Source of the DNA: FEN-1297 sp963710735
GTDB lineage: Bacteria; Bacteroidota; Ignavibacteria; Ignavibacteriales; Ignavibacteriaceae
Reading direction: 5' to 3'
DNA length: 64,000 bases
Assembly: GCA_963710735.1 (NCBI GenBank)
Contig: CAVQBN010000005.1
Coordinates: 62,001 to 126,000 of the forward strand
A program made the position numbers and the translations under genes. Shown in pieces: positions 52,788 through 63,077 of this stretch. Position 1 is the stretch's first letter, and every line of letters begins with the position of its first letter. The notes under the pieces were generated by a model, which made no database searches, had not been told where the DNA came from, and saw only the letters and a list, made by a program, of their open reading frames with translations.

Positions 52788-53171
52788 TTGCAGAACTATA
52801 TAATTGTATTTTTTGGCGCAGGATTCGGCGGAATGATAAGATACTGGGGATCTGCTTTTGTATATAAATTTTTGCCGGATAATTTTCCTTATGGGACTCT
52901 ATTTGTTAATTTGTTAGGAAGCTTTTTAATCGGATTATTTATGTATTACCTTAGCGATAACGAATTGATTAGTCCGGACATGAGGATTTTTTTAACAACA
53001 GGATTATGCGGGGGCTTAACTACGTTTTCAACTTTTTCATTTGAGACAATAAATTTGTTAAAGGGCAAAGAGTTCCTTCTTGCCGGTACAAACGTATTAT
53101 TAAATGTAATCTTAACATTAGCAGCATTATTTATTGCTTACAAAATTTCAAAACTTTTAACGGGAGTTTAA
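52788..53171 (+). CDS. crcB: Fluoride channel FluC/CrcB
   Basis: Dimeric F- export channel, four helices, 127 residues. It has IIVFFGAGFGGMIRYWGSAF, FPYGTLFVNLLGSFLIGLFM (the NLxGS motif), TTGLCGGLTTFSTFSFE (the conserved G-x-x-G-G-x-T-T-F-S-T-F) and a last hydrophobic helix. The start is TTG 52788, nine bases after AGGAG. The nearby ATG at 52781 is out of frame. Regulated by the riboswitch described above. Confidence 0.94.
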   Translation: MQNYIIVFFGAGFGGMIRYWGSAFVYKFLPDNFPYGTLFVNLLGSFLIGLFMYYLSDNELISPDMRIFLTTGLCGGLTTFSTFSFETINLLKGKEFLLAGTNVLLNVILTLAALFIAYKISKLLTGV

Positions 53172-53172
53172 A

Positions 53173-53535
53173 ATGGAAATAAAAGGAGAAGCTAAACTTG
53201 TTCGAATATTCGTCGGCGAATCCGATATATGCGATCATATCCCCGTTTATGAAAAGCTGGTTAATGAAGCAAGAAAGCTTCACCTAGCCGGCGCAACAGT
53301 ATTCAAAGGAATTATGGGATTCGGGAGGAACAGCATCATTCATACTTCTAAAATTTTAAGACTTTCGGAAGATATGCCGATGGTTATTGAAATTGTTGAT
53401 GAAGAAGAAAAGATTGCAAAGTTTTTACCTATTGTTCATGATATCTTTGAGAAGGCAAATTCCGGAGGCCTGGTTACTATGGAAAAAGCTGAAATTATTA
53501 AATATGTAAGCAATGATAGAGCAAATAAGTATTAA
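53173..53535 (+). CDS. DUF190 protein linked to CrcB
   Basis: 120 residues, one base after the crcB stop. It has LVRIFVGESDICDHIPVYEK, ATVFKGIMGFGRNSIIHTSK and LSEDMPMVIEIVDEEEKIAK, the DUF190 set. This PII-like ferredoxin fold often neighbours crcB and may regulate fluoride efflux or another ion flux. The riboswitch probably controls both genes. Confidence 0.9.
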   Translation: MEIKGEAKLVRIFVGESDICDHIPVYEKLVNEARKLHLAGATVFKGIMGFGRNSIIHTSKILRLSEDMPMVIEIVDEEEKIAKFLPIVHDIFEKANSGGLVTMEKAEIIKYVSNDRANKY

Positions 53536-53559
53536 TCAGATTTTTTAAAATAATTTTAT

Positions 53560-55380
53560 TTATAATTCCAACCTGGTTATTACACCGTGAAGCTTATTAT
53601 ATGGTAGATCGTAAAATCTTACAAAAGGCGGGGTTATCTTTTTTAAGAATGCATAAACCTTTAATAGGACCTTGTTAGTTGTAATGTCTTCCACACCGTA
53701 GAAAATTACTTTTTCGTTTATTCCATTTTCTTTAAGAATACTTGGAATATCCAGTATTTCCAGATAGCCGGAATGAATCTGAATACCCGAAAGCCCTGGA
53801 GCAATATCATCAGTCATCTTAGTTGAAATTCCGTATGGATTATCGGTAGTTATAATTGAAACCAAAATGTTCCTTTCGTAAATTATATTACCGCGAATTA
53901 TACAATGGAACATATACGGCGGAATTTCTTCAAGGCTTTTTGTAAAGAATAATGCCGTACCTTTAATGTTGGTTCCTAATCTATAAATCTGATTATAACT
54001 TTCGATAAATACATCAACTGGTAATGAACGGAAAGATTTATGCATCGCACTTCCACCTCTTGACCACAATTGAATAATAAAATACGGTATAGCAGCAATA
54101 ACAAGCGACCAAAATCCTCCGTGAGGAATTTTATTAAATACAGCCAGCAGAAAGAGAAAGTCAACAACAAATACAAGCATTGCAATAAACATTAAGGTTT
54201 TCTTCTTTCTGATTTTGAATATCCAAATCATAAAAGAAGAACTGATTGTCATTGTAGCAGTTACAGCTAATCCGTATGCAGCAGCTAAATTCTCGGATTT
54301 TTGAAAGATAAAAATCATAAATAAAACTGCAATTAAAAGTATCCAGTTAACACTGCCGATATAAATCTGAGATTTTAAATGACTGGAAGTATATTTAATT
54401 TTCATTAAAGGGAATACGCGCGTAGTGATGCCCTGATATACAAGCGACATTACAGCGCTGATCATAGCTTGTGATGCAATTATTGTAGCAAACAAAGTGA
54501 GAATTAGAAATGGAATATATAAGAAGTGGGACATTGTCTTAAACATGGTAAATAAAACAGCATCCTTAACATGATGGGTAAGCATAAATGCACCCTGGCC
54601 AAGGTAATTTATTACCAATGCAAAAAACACAAAATACCATGCATGTCTAATGGGCTGACTTCCCAGATGCCCCATATCCGCATAGAGTGCTTCCCCGCCG
54701 GTTGCGCATAAGATTACTTCACTTAAAACAAAAAATCCTGACAACCCATTATGGATCATAAATTCTATAGCATAATGCGGGCTAACGGCAGCTAGTATTC
54801 CTGGAGCCTGAACTATAAAATATAAACCGGAAATAAAGAGCGAAGAAAACCAGACAATCATTATAGGACCGAAAGTGAATGATACCTTATCTGTTCCTTT
54901 AAATTGAAATGCAAACAAAATTATTGTGATAATGCAGGTAATCAAAATGATCGCTATTAATGGAATATGTCCTATACCCGGTATAAGATCAAGTCCTTCT
55001 ACAGCAGATAAAATACTTATTGCCGGAGTAATAACGCCATCACCCATTAAAAGTGAAACACCTAGGAACCCTAGAAATGCGGCAAAGGCAGCTCTTCTAC
55101 CAGTCTTTACACTGCTGGTCAATATTTCCTTCAGTACAATTATTCCACCTTCGCCTTTAATACTTAAGCTCATTGCAAGCCATGCGTATTCTATTGTTAC
55201 AAGCATAACCAGTGACCAAAAGATAAGTGAAAGAACGCCCATCAGATTTTCAGGAGTCGGAGAAGTAAGTGTGAATATTACTGTAAGAGTATAAATAGGA
55301 CTTGTACCGATATCTCCAAATACAAGGCCCATAGCCTGCATTACCTCTTTAAAAGAAGAAAATTTATTTGTTTTCTGCAT
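53560..55380 (-). CDS. kup: Kup-type potassium uptake transporter
   Basis: 606-residue K+/H+ symporter of the HAK/KUP/KT family with about 12 helices and a C-terminal cytoplasmic domain. Family marks are ALGLVFGDIGTSPIYTLTVI-like MGLVFGDIGTSPIYTLTVIF, GEGGIIVLKEIL, GDGVITPAISILSAVEGL and GGEALYADMGHLG. It is a single gene converging with the DUF190 gene at 53.5 kb and not part of an operon. In Firmicutes Kup proteins can be inhibited by c-di-AMP, and a c-di-AMP synthase is encoded at 5.5 kb. Confidence 0.96.
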   Translation of the reverse strand: MQKTNKFSSFKEVMQAMGLVFGDIGTSPIYTLTVIFTLTSPTPENLMGVLSLIFWSLVMLVTIEYAWLAMSLSIKGEGGIIVLKEILTSSVKTGRRAAFAAFLGFLGVSLLMGDGVITPAISILSAVEGLDLIPGIGHIPLIAIILITCIITIILFAFQFKGTDKVSFTFGPIMIVWFSSLFISGLYFIVQAPGILAAVSPHYAIEFMIHNGLSGFFVLSEVILCATGGEALYADMGHLGSQPIRHAWYFVFFALVINYLGQGAFMLTHHVKDAVLFTMFKTMSHFLYIPFLILTLFATIIASQAMISAVMSLVYQGITTRVFPLMKIKYTSSHLKSQIYIGSVNWILLIAVLFMIFIFQKSENLAAAYGLAVTATMTISSSFMIWIFKIRKKKTLMFIAMLVFVVDFLFLLAVFNKIPHGGFWSLVIAAIPYFIIQLWSRGGSAMHKSFRSLPVDVFIESYNQIYRLGTNIKGTALFFTKSLEEIPPYMFHCIIRGNIIYERNILVSIITTDNPYGISTKMTDDIAPGLSGIQIHSGYLEILDIPSILKENGINEKVIFYGVEDITTNKVLLKVYAFLKKITPPFVRFYDLPYNKLHGVITRLEL

Positions 55381-55574
55381 TAGTAATTACTGAATATTTC
55401 TCATAAATATATAAAACAAAATCAAAAATATTATTTTGATTAAATACTATATAATTGTTTATTTTTTAAATTGTTTTATCTAATCCGCAAACTGCACCAA
55501 AGGCGAATATATTCCCCCATTCTATTTGTGGTACAATGAAATAATTGTTTAGCAGACAGACTTTAATAAAAGTC

Positions 55575-55616
55575 TTATGGAGAAGTTAAATCCTAATTGG
55601 TTTTTCTTCTCCATAA
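55575..55616 (-). terminator. Inverted repeat, probable terminator of the symporter gene
   Basis: Perfect 11-bp stem TTATGGAGAAG (55575-55585) / CTTCTCCATAA (55606-55616) with a 20-base loop. On the minus strand it is followed by GACTTTTATT. It lies about 90 bases past the end of the symporter gene. Confidence 0.6.
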
Positions 55617-55702
55617 AAACAATAATACAACGTTAAATTTAACAATAATAATTTTTAGAATTACCATTGAAATTTAATTGATAAATCTTAAGAACCCATG
55701 CC

Positions 55703-57256
55703 TTATTCCTGTGCTTCTCTCCTTTTCCAGGCTATTTTTACCATTAGCAGCAACCCAATCAGTAAGACTAACATTAAAGCACGTGAACCCCAAATATACG
55801 GTACATTCTGGGCAGGGACACCTTTCAGGAAAAGAGTCGGGATTGCATCCTGTACAAGCCACCAAAGCATTACAACAGCAAGAATTACAGGAGTGACAAA
55901 TTTCATAAGATAATAAAATACTCGAGGAATTTTTATATCGCCTCCTCTGTTCATTTCTTCCCAAGCTTTATCTGCACCAAAGACCCACATAAATAAGATT
56001 GTCTCAATCAAAGCAAACAGAACCAAGCCAAAAGTTCCGGCCCAATAATCCATTTCATCCAGGAATCCATATTTTAAGTAAAAGATAACAAACTGGACAG
56101 AGATTATTACGATAATAGCTAAAATGGTCGTAGCTTTTTTACGTGACATTTTAAACTCATCTTCGAGGAAAGCAACAATAGGCTGACCCATTGCAACCGA
56201 AGAAGTAATTCCGGCAAAGAATAAAAGAAGGAACCAGATGAACCCGAAAAATTCTCCAAATGGTATTTGATGGAATATCAAAGGCATTGAAACGAAGCCC
56301 AGATCAAATGCACCGGCCGAAGCAATTTGTGTTGTCATCGTAATACCAAAAAATGCTATGGCAGCAGGAATAGCAATTGAACCACCCATAATAACTTCCA
56401 CAAATTCATTTGTAGCAGCTGTACTCAAACCTGATAGAGCTATATCATCATTCGCTTTCAAGTAACTCGCATAGGCTTGAATAGTTCCCATTCCAACCGA
56501 AAGAGTAAAAAATATTTGGCCTGCAGCAGCCAGCCATACTTTTGGATTACCTAATGCCGTAAAGTTAGGATTCCAAATAAATGCAACACCATTTGCAATC
56601 GAGTTTTGCGGCATGCTAGGATTCGGAGTTCCTAAGGTTAGGACTCTTACAGTTAAAATAATACCGAATAAAAAGAGTAAAGGCATTGCAATCTTTGCTA
56701 ATTTTTCAATTCCTTTAGAAATTCCTTTATATAGAACCCAGAAGTTGAGAGTAAAAGTGATCAGCATAAATATATACGCAGGCCATAAACTTGTAAAATG
56801 ATCACTAACACCTTTACCTTGAAAGCTGTATAAAAAACTGCGCATTGCAGTATAATTAGATTCATTAAAATAGGATTTTGTTATTGAGAAGAAGCTATAG
56901 CCTAATGTCCATGATTCGATATAGGTGTAATAAATTAAAATTACCATAGAAATAAATAAGCCCAGGGTACCAAAGTATTTTGCTGATTTATTTTTCCAGA
57001 GGACATCAAACATTCCGGGAGCGCTGCCGTGATTGTATTTTCCGCCGTTTCTACCAATTCCCCATTCAATCCACATCAAAGGAATACCAAGTAAAAGAAA
57101 GAATATAAAATAAGGAATCATAAAAGCTCCGCCGCCGTTTTCTGCTGCCTGGACCGGAAAGCGTAGAAAGTTTCCCAAACCCACTGCATTTCCTGCAACC
57201 GCAAGAATTAAACCAAGTTTACTACCCCATTGTTCTCTTTCGTTTTCCTGGGCCAT
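55703..57256 (-). CDS. Neurotransmitter:sodium symporter (SNF) family transporter
   Basis: 517-residue LeuT-fold Na+-coupled transporter for amino acids or similar solutes. Starts WGSKLGLILAVAGNAVGLGN then FLRFPVQAAENGGGAFMIPY (TM1 unwound segment). TM6 GQIFFTLSVGMGTIQAYASY and TM8 SSVAMGQPIVAFLEDEF are visible, with about 12 helices. A terminal tail of basic residues follows. Substrate unknown. A TTTTCTCC stretch in the upstream complement gives an AAGGAGA ribosome site. Monocistronic. Confidence 0.93.
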   Translation of the reverse strand: MAQENEREQWGSKLGLILAVAGNAVGLGNFLRFPVQAAENGGGAFMIPYFIFFLLLGIPLMWIEWGIGRNGGKYNHGSAPGMFDVLWKNKSAKYFGTLGLFISMVILIYYTYIESWTLGYSFFSITKSYFNESNYTAMRSFLYSFQGKGVSDHFTSLWPAYIFMLITFTLNFWVLYKGISKGIEKLAKIAMPLLFLFGIILTVRVLTLGTPNPSMPQNSIANGVAFIWNPNFTALGNPKVWLAAAGQIFFTLSVGMGTIQAYASYLKANDDIALSGLSTAATNEFVEVIMGGSIAIPAAIAFFGITMTTQIASAGAFDLGFVSMPLIFHQIPFGEFFGFIWFLLLFFAGITSSVAMGQPIVAFLEDEFKMSRKKATTILAIIVIISVQFVIFYLKYGFLDEMDYWAGTFGLVLFALIETILFMWVFGADKAWEEMNRGGDIKIPRVFYYLMKFVTPVILAVVMLWWLVQDAIPTLFLKGVPAQNVPYIWGSRALMLVLLIGLLLMVKIAWKRREAQE

Positions 57257-57766
57257 TTTTTCTCCTTGTAATCTGTTTACTGTTATTTAATTTATTTTAT
57301 GGTTTGTATGATAAACTAATTGCCTATATAAGTTGAAAAAATATTTTGAAAACCGAGTGAATATTTATTATGTTCATGAATCCCCAATTTAAGTTAATTA
57401 ATAAATTAAATGTATAATTTTTTTTATGATGGGTTAAAATTTGCTAAATATTGAAATCAAATTCAATTCGTGTGATAAATATCAATTAATTATTTATACA
57501 TAAATAATTTTTAGATACATAATTTTCCACATCTTTTACAAATGCTACATAACTTATATAAGGAATTAACTCAATAAAAATCCTTGCTGGCAAGGAGAAG
57601 ATATATTTATAATAAAGATCATCAGAATACAACTTAATCTTTTATAGTAAAAAGAATCGATTAAGTATTAAAAAACAAATTATTATTTGAGTTTAAATTT
57701 TATAATTGCCAATTTGAAATTCAGAATCCAAATTTTACTACATTCATAAAATTAATAAGAGGTCCC
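57257..57766. other. Divergent promoter region between two transporters
   Basis: 510 AT-rich bases with no gene. A small palindrome TCCTTG-CTGG-CAAGGA (57581-57596) is followed by T residues on the minus strand, where no gene ends. Promoters for the SNF (minus) and APC (plus) genes must be here, but none is clear. Confidence 0.5.
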
Positions 57767-59182
57767 ATGCCGAATCCTGAAAAAAGGACAGAATTAGTTA
57801 GAGGACTAGGGTTAACTGCAGCGGTAATGATCGTTGCAGGGTCAATGATAGGTTCCGGAATTTTCAGAAAACCTGCAACAATGGCGGGACAGTTAATGTC
57901 TCCGGAGTTACTCATAATTGTTTGGATCGTTGCCGGCGTTTTCACTTTTATAGGTGCATTAACTAATTCAGAAATTGCAGGTATGATTGATGCAACCGGC
58001 GGACAATATGTCTATTTCAAAAAGATGTACGGAAACGCTACCGCATTCTTTTACGGTTGGTCGATTTTAGCTGTTATTCAAACCGGCAGCCAAGCTGCCA
58101 TAGCTTATGTATTTGCAGAATATTTAGGTTACTTTATTAAATATCCGCAACTCTCACACTCGATACAAAATTTTTCCATTTTTATTCCAGTTATCGGGCA
58201 CATTCAACCATTCTTAGATTTCGGAACAAAAGCAGTTGCTATTATCTGTATTCTTTTTTTAACCGGGGTTAATTACTTCGGAGTTATCTTTGGCGGAGTA
58301 GTCCAAACGATCATGACTTCAATTAAGATCGCTTCTATTATAATTCTTGCAATTTTATTATTTATTGTCGGCAGCGGAAGTATGTCGAATGTTTATACTA
58401 ACTTTTCCATACCGGCAAATGTTTCTCATAATTTAATAGCTGTATTTGGTTTAGCATTAGCCGGCGCTTTCTGGGCTTACGACGGCTGGAATAATGTTAC
58501 TTTTGTTGCCGGTGAAATTAAACAACCTCAGCGAAATGTGCCGAGGGCATTGTTATTAGGAACGTTAATAGTAATAGGTGTATATGTTTTAATTAATGTT
58601 GCTTTTTTATATGTCCTGCCGGTTGATGTAATGGCAAAGTCTCCGTTAGTAGCTGCTTCCGCTGCACAAGTTATTTTTGGAACGAGCGGCGCTGCTATCA
58701 TTTCAATTGCAGTAATCATTTCAACATTCGGTGCACTTAACGGAAGTATACTTTCTACAGCAAGAGTTCAATTTGCCATGTCGAGAGATAACTTATTTTT
58801 TAAAAGTATAGGTAAAATTCACCCGAAATTTGCAACACCTCATGTTTCATTATTAGTACAGGGAATTTGGTCGTGTGTTCTTGTAATGTCCGGAACTTTT
58901 GATACGATTACTGACTATGTTATTTTTGCCGCGTGGTTATTCTATGCTCTCGGTGCTTTCGGAGTTTTTGTATTGAGGAAAAAAATGCCGGATACTCATC
59001 GTCCATACAAGGTTTGGGGTTATCCATTTGTTCCGGCAGTTTTTGTTATATTTTCTATCCTATTTTTATTTAATACAATTGTCTCTGCTACAAGTGAAGC
59101 AGCAATGGGCTTGCTTTTAATTTTACTTGGTTTACCATTTTACTTTTATTGGAAGTATAAGACAAAAAATTCCAGTGTTTAA
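57767..59182 (+). CDS. APC-family amino acid permease
   Basis: 471-residue LeuT-fold amino acid transporter with 12 helices. LGLTAAVMIVAGSMIGSGIF at 12-31 is the TM1 glycine motif, and the N-terminus is MPNPEKRTELVRG. Visible also are GGQYVYFKKMYGNATAFFYG and LAGAFWAYDGWNNVTFVAGE (TM6), KQPQRNVPRALLLGTLIV and RPYKVWGYPFVPA. The L-amino-acid exchanger (LAT-like) subgroup uses this wording; substrate unknown. Nothing in the sequence shows a shared promoter with polA, 45 bases downstream. Confidence 0.92.
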   Translation: MPNPEKRTELVRGLGLTAAVMIVAGSMIGSGIFRKPATMAGQLMSPELLIIVWIVAGVFTFIGALTNSEIAGMIDATGGQYVYFKKMYGNATAFFYGWSILAVIQTGSQAAIAYVFAEYLGYFIKYPQLSHSIQNFSIFIPVIGHIQPFLDFGTKAVAIICILFLTGVNYFGVIFGGVVQTIMTSIKIASIIILAILLFIVGSGSMSNVYTNFSIPANVSHNLIAVFGLALAGAFWAYDGWNNVTFVAGEIKQPQRNVPRALLLGTLIVIGVYVLINVAFLYVLPVDVMAKSPLVAASAAQVIFGTSGAAIISIAVIISTFGALNGSILSTARVQFAMSRDNLFFKSIGKIHPKFATPHVSLLVQGIWSCVLVMSGTFDTITDYVIFAAWLFYALGAFGVFVLRKKMPDTHRPYKVWGYPFVPAVFVIFSILFLFNTIVSATSEAAMGLLLILLGLPFYFYWKYKTKNSSV

Positions 59183-59227
59183 TTTTAAATTTTTATAATA
59201 TAAAAAACCTCTTAATTAGATACATAA

Positions 59228-61993
59228 ATGAAAACAAAAAGATTTGTAATTATTGATGCAATGGCTCTTTTATACAAGGCCTACTTTGCATTTATTAACC
59301 GGCCTCTGGTTACCTCTAAAGGCGAACCTACTTCAGCGGTATACGGTTTTCTAACTCAGCTGTTAAAAATATTAGAAGAACATAAACCTGATTATATAGC
59401 CGTCGCATTCGATTCAAAAGAAAAAACTTTTCGACATGAAAAATATGAACTTTATAAATCATCACGGGAAGCAATGCCGGAAGATATGGTGCCTCAGCTT
59501 GCCCGGGTAAAACAGATAATTGAAACACTAAACATGCCTATTTATATTCTTCCAAAATACGAAGCAGATGATATAATCGGAACGGCCGTTAAAAAAGCAG
59601 AAAAAAAAGGATTAGAATCATTTGTTATTACACCGGATAAGGATTATAACCAGCTTGTTACGGATAAAGTAAAAATAATTAGGCCAGGCAAAACAACTGA
59701 CGAAATAGTTATATACGATGTAAATAAAGTAAAAGAGGAATTTGGATTTGAGCCGCTTCAGATGATTGATTACTTAGCTTTGATTGGGGATAAATCAGAT
59801 GATATTCCCGGTGTTGCAGGGATTGGCCCTAAAACGGCCATTCCTTTAATACAAAAATACGGATCGGTGGAAAATATTTATAAACATATTGAAGAAATTG
59901 AAAAACCCGGGACAAAGAAAAAGCTAATTGAAAATAAAGAGAATGCTATACTCTCAAAAGATTTAGCCACAATACATTGTGAAGTTCCACTTAAATTTGA
60001 TTTTGAAGAAGCAAAATATACAAAGCCTGATTTTGAAAAGTTGAGAGGAATTTTTATTGAACTAGAATTCAAAAATCTTTACTCGAGATTGCTTAATGTT
60101 TATGGAAATGGCAAAGATGAAATTGAAGATGAACATGAGTCAAATAATTTAGAAACTTATGATAAAGGTAAAGCAAATTATAAATTAATTGTAAATGTAA
60201 AAGAAGCTAAAACGCTTGCAGAAAATCTAAGCAAACAAGAATTATTTGTCTTTGATACCGAAACCAACGGTCTTGATCATTTTACTCTATTAATGGCTGG
60301 TGCCTCGTTTGCAACAAAAGCAGGTGAGGGATATTTTATAGCACTTAATCCTCCTAAACAGAGCAATGAACTATTTACAAAAGAGATAACAGACAGGCTA
60401 GATTTAGAAGACTTTATAAAAATATTCAAACCTATTTTTGAAAATAAAAAGATTAAGAAAGTCTGCCAAAATGGGAAATTTGATATTGCAGTCTTAAGAA
60501 GCCAGGGTATTAATGTTGAAAATTTCTATTTCGATACTATGCTTGCCAGTTATATTATCGATCCCGATCAAAAACATGGAATGGATGAACTCTCCCAAAA
60601 ATATTTAAACTACAAGCCGATTCCTTTATCTGATCTTATCGGGGTTAAAAAAGATCCGTCAAAAATATTTGATGTAGAAGTAAATTCACTTTCATCTTAT
60701 GCAGCCGAAGATGCAGATATTACATTCCGCCTTTATGAAATATTAAATAAAGAATTAGAAAAGAACAAATTAAATAAATTAGCCTTTGATGTTGAATTTC
60801 CGCTTGCTCCCGTTCTCGAAGATATGGAACGAGAAGGAGTAAATCTGGATAAAAAAGCATTAAATTCTTTCAGTAAAGATTTACAGATTTTATTGGATAA
60901 CTATACCCAAAATATATACAGGGCAGCGGATGCAGAGTTCAATATTAATTCTCCACAGCAGCTTCAAAAAATTATTTTTGATAAATTGGGTTTAAAAACC
61001 GGCAAGAAAACCAAAACAGGATTTTCAACAGATGTTAGATCACTTGAAGCTTTAAGAGGTGAGCACGAAATAATTGAATTGATTATAGATTATAGGCAGG
61101 CATCAAAACTAAAATCTACATATGCTGATGCACTCCCTAATATTATTAATCCAAAAACCGGCAGAGTACATACAAGTTTTAATCAAACTGCAGCTTCAAC
61201 CGGCCGCTTATCAAGTAATGATCCTAACTTGCAGAATATTCCTATCCGTACTGAAATGGGCAGAGAGATTCGTAAGGCCTTTGTACCTAGAAATAAAGAT
61301 TTTGTTTTGATTAGTGCAGATTACAGTCAAATTGAACTAAGAATACTAGCGAGTATTTGCGGTGACGAAGGGTTAACTAAAGCTTTTAATAATGGTGAAG
61401 ATATTCACCGGAGCACAGCAGCATTGGTATTTATGGTTGATCCGGAAGATGTAACTCCGGACATGAGGCGTAAAGCTAAAGAGGTTAATTTTGGTATCTT
61501 ATATGGTATCGGCCCTTTTGGTTTAAAAACCAGGCTTGGTGTAACTCAAACACATGCAAAAGAAATAATCGAAACTTATTTTAATACATTTAAGCGTGTT
61601 AAAAATTATATGGATGATTCTGTTATGAAGGCAAGAGAAAAGGGTTTTGCAGAAACTTTGCTAGGGCGAAGAAGATTTCTAAGAAATATAAACAGTAATA
61701 ATAGAGTTGTTCGGCAATTTGAAGAGCGAGTTGCCATAAATATGCCGATACAGGGTACAGCAGCTGATATGATAAAATTAGCAATGATAAAAATTCATAA
61801 AGAATTAGTTAAAAGAAAAACCCGGACTAAAATGGTTCTGCAAGTGCATGATGAGTTATTATTCGATGCACATAAGGATGAAGTAGAAGATTTAAAACCG
61901 ATGATTAAAGAGCTTATGGAAAATGCTCTTCCGATGAAAGTTCCGATTTTAGTCGAAACGGGTGTTGGGGACAATTGGCTTGATGCTCATTAA
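59228..61993 (+). CDS. polA: DNA polymerase I
   Basis: 921-residue three-domain enzyme for Okazaki processing and repair. The 5'-3' flap nuclease (1-290) shows AMALLYKAYFAF, AVAFDSKEKTFRHE, YEADDIIGTA, TPDKDYNQLV and GDKSDDIPGVAGIGPKTA. The 3'-5' exonuclease domain (about 320-510) keeps FDTETNG, NGKFDIAVL and YAAEDADIT, so proofreading looks active (many relatives lose it). The polymerase domain (about 520-921) has TGRLSSNDPNLQNIP, DYSQIELRILA (motif A), RRKAKEVNFGILYGIG (motif B) and QVHDELLFD (motif C). Full length. Confidence 0.97.
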   Translation: MKTKRFVIIDAMALLYKAYFAFINRPLVTSKGEPTSAVYGFLTQLLKILEEHKPDYIAVAFDSKEKTFRHEKYELYKSSREAMPEDMVPQLARVKQIIETLNMPIYILPKYEADDIIGTAVKKAEKKGLESFVITPDKDYNQLVTDKVKIIRPGKTTDEIVIYDVNKVKEEFGFEPLQMIDYLALIGDKSDDIPGVAGIGPKTAIPLIQKYGSVENIYKHIEEIEKPGTKKKLIENKENAILSKDLATIHCEVPLKFDFEEAKYTKPDFEKLRGIFIELEFKNLYSRLLNVYGNGKDEIEDEHESNNLETYDKGKANYKLIVNVKEAKTLAENLSKQELFVFDTETNGLDHFTLLMAGASFATKAGEGYFIALNPPKQSNELFTKEITDRLDLEDFIKIFKPIFENKKIKKVCQNGKFDIAVLRSQGINVENFYFDTMLASYIIDPDQKHGMDELSQKYLNYKPIPLSDLIGVKKDPSKIFDVEVNSLSSYAAEDADITFRLYEILNKELEKNKLNKLAFDVEFPLAPVLEDMEREGVNLDKKALNSFSKDLQILLDNYTQNIYRAADAEFNINSPQQLQKIIFDKLGLKTGKKTKTGFSTDVRSLEALRGEHEIIELIIDYRQASKLKSTYADALPNIINPKTGRVHTSFNQTAASTGRLSSNDPNLQNIPIRTEMGREIRKAFVPRNKDFVLISADYSQIELRILASICGDEGLTKAFNNGEDIHRSTAALVFMVDPEDVTPDMRRKAKEVNFGILYGIGPFGLKTRLGVTQTHAKEIIETYFNTFKRVKNYMDDSVMKAREKGFAETLLGRRRFLRNINSNNRVVRQFEERVAINMPIQGTAADMIKLAMIKIHKELVKRKTRTKMVLQVHDELLFDAHKDEVEDLKPMIKELMENALPMKVPILVETGVGDNWLDAH

Positions 61994-62024
61994 TAATGAA
62001 CTTGAAAATATTAGCTAAAGAACG

Positions 62025-63077
62025 ATGTTAGAAATGCAAATAAATCCTTATTATATAAAAAAGATATTATGTATTAAACCCCGGGGAATTGGTGATATCG
62101 TTTTATCGACCATTGTACTGGATAATCTAATTTCCTACTTCCCTTCTGCGAAAGTTGATTATTTAACGGAAGACTTTGCTAAATCTTCAGTTGAGTATAA
62201 TCCGCTTGTCAATAAAGTGTTAACCATGGGTAAAACAGAATTTCCTTTAAAAGTTTCATACAGAGTTAGAAAAGAAAAGTACGATTTGATCTTAGACCTC
62301 TGGTCGAATCCAAGGAGTGCGCAGATAACATTTCTATCCGGTGTAAAATATAGAACAGGTTTTGCTTACAGAGGACGAAAGTACGCTTACAATATTTTAG
62401 CTTCTTCAAGCAGAGGTGACCATCACTCAGCCGAACACAACCTTGAGTTATTAAAAGCATTGAATGTACCGATTATTTCTAAACGAATTTATTATTTTAC
62501 CTCAGACAGAGAAAATAGCTTCGGCAAAACATTCATTGATGAAAACATCCCTTCCGGGTATTCTGTTATAGGAATTATACCCTCAGGCGGCTGGCCTTCT
62601 AAAAGATGCGATGCCGGCAAATGGGTTGAAATTTGCAAAACGATTTCCGGCATATATAGGACAAAATTTTTAATCCTCTGGGGACCAGGCGATGAAAAAG
62701 ATGCAAATTATATTGCTAATAATTTTCCGGAACAAACTATACTGGCGCCGAAAACAGATTTAACTTATATGGCTGGTTTAATAAATAATTGTGATTTAAT
62801 AATTGCAAATGATTCCGGGCCAATGCACATCTCTGCAGCACTTGGAATTCCGACAATCGGCTTATTCGGTCCCACAAACCCTAAAATGCATGGCCCTTAT
62901 TCAGAAAATTCTGATTATGTAATTAAAGATGATTTATTTTGTATCATCTGCAACCATACAATTTGCCCTTATCAGCACGAATGTTTTAAAGAATTATCAA
63001 TTAATCAGGTGATAAATAAAATCGATAAACTGATACAACGAAGTCATATCAAAGTCGCTAAACATGAAGGCCATTGA
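62025..63077 (+). CDS. GT9 heptosyltransferase-like glycosyltransferase
   Basis: 350-residue GT-B enzyme of the ADP-heptose:LPS heptosyltransferase family. It has CIKPRGIGDIVLSTIVLDNL at the N-terminus, DLILDLWSNPRSA, GIIPSGGWPSKRC (the heptosyltransferase GS-x-W-x-x-K motif) and the donor site NDSGPMHISAALGIPTIGLF. A Cys-rich C-terminal segment (CIICNHTICPYQHEC) is seen in some relatives. Probably adds a sugar to lipid A core or another outer-membrane glycolipid. It overlaps the next GT9 gene by 14 bases. Confidence 0.9.
   Translation: MLEMQINPYYIKKILCIKPRGIGDIVLSTIVLDNLISYFPSAKVDYLTEDFAKSSVEYNPLVNKVLTMGKTEFPLKVSYRVRKEKYDLILDLWSNPRSAQITFLSGVKYRTGFAYRGRKYAYNILASSSRGDHHSAEHNLELLKALNVPIISKRIYYFTSDRENSFGKTFIDENIPSGYSVIGIIPSGGWPSKRCDAGKWVEICKTISGIYRTKFLILWGPGDEKDANYIANNFPEQTILAPKTDLTYMAGLINNCDLIIANDSGPMHISAALGIPTIGLFGPTNPKMHGPYSENSDYVIKDDLFCIICNHTICPYQHECFKELSINQVINKIDKLIQRSHIKVAKHEGH

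Noticed and set aside
57581..57596. Small palindrome TCCTTG-CTGG-CAAGGA with T residues on the minus strand
   Set aside because: It would terminate minus-strand transcription, but no gene ends there. Too short to call an operator without a second copy.
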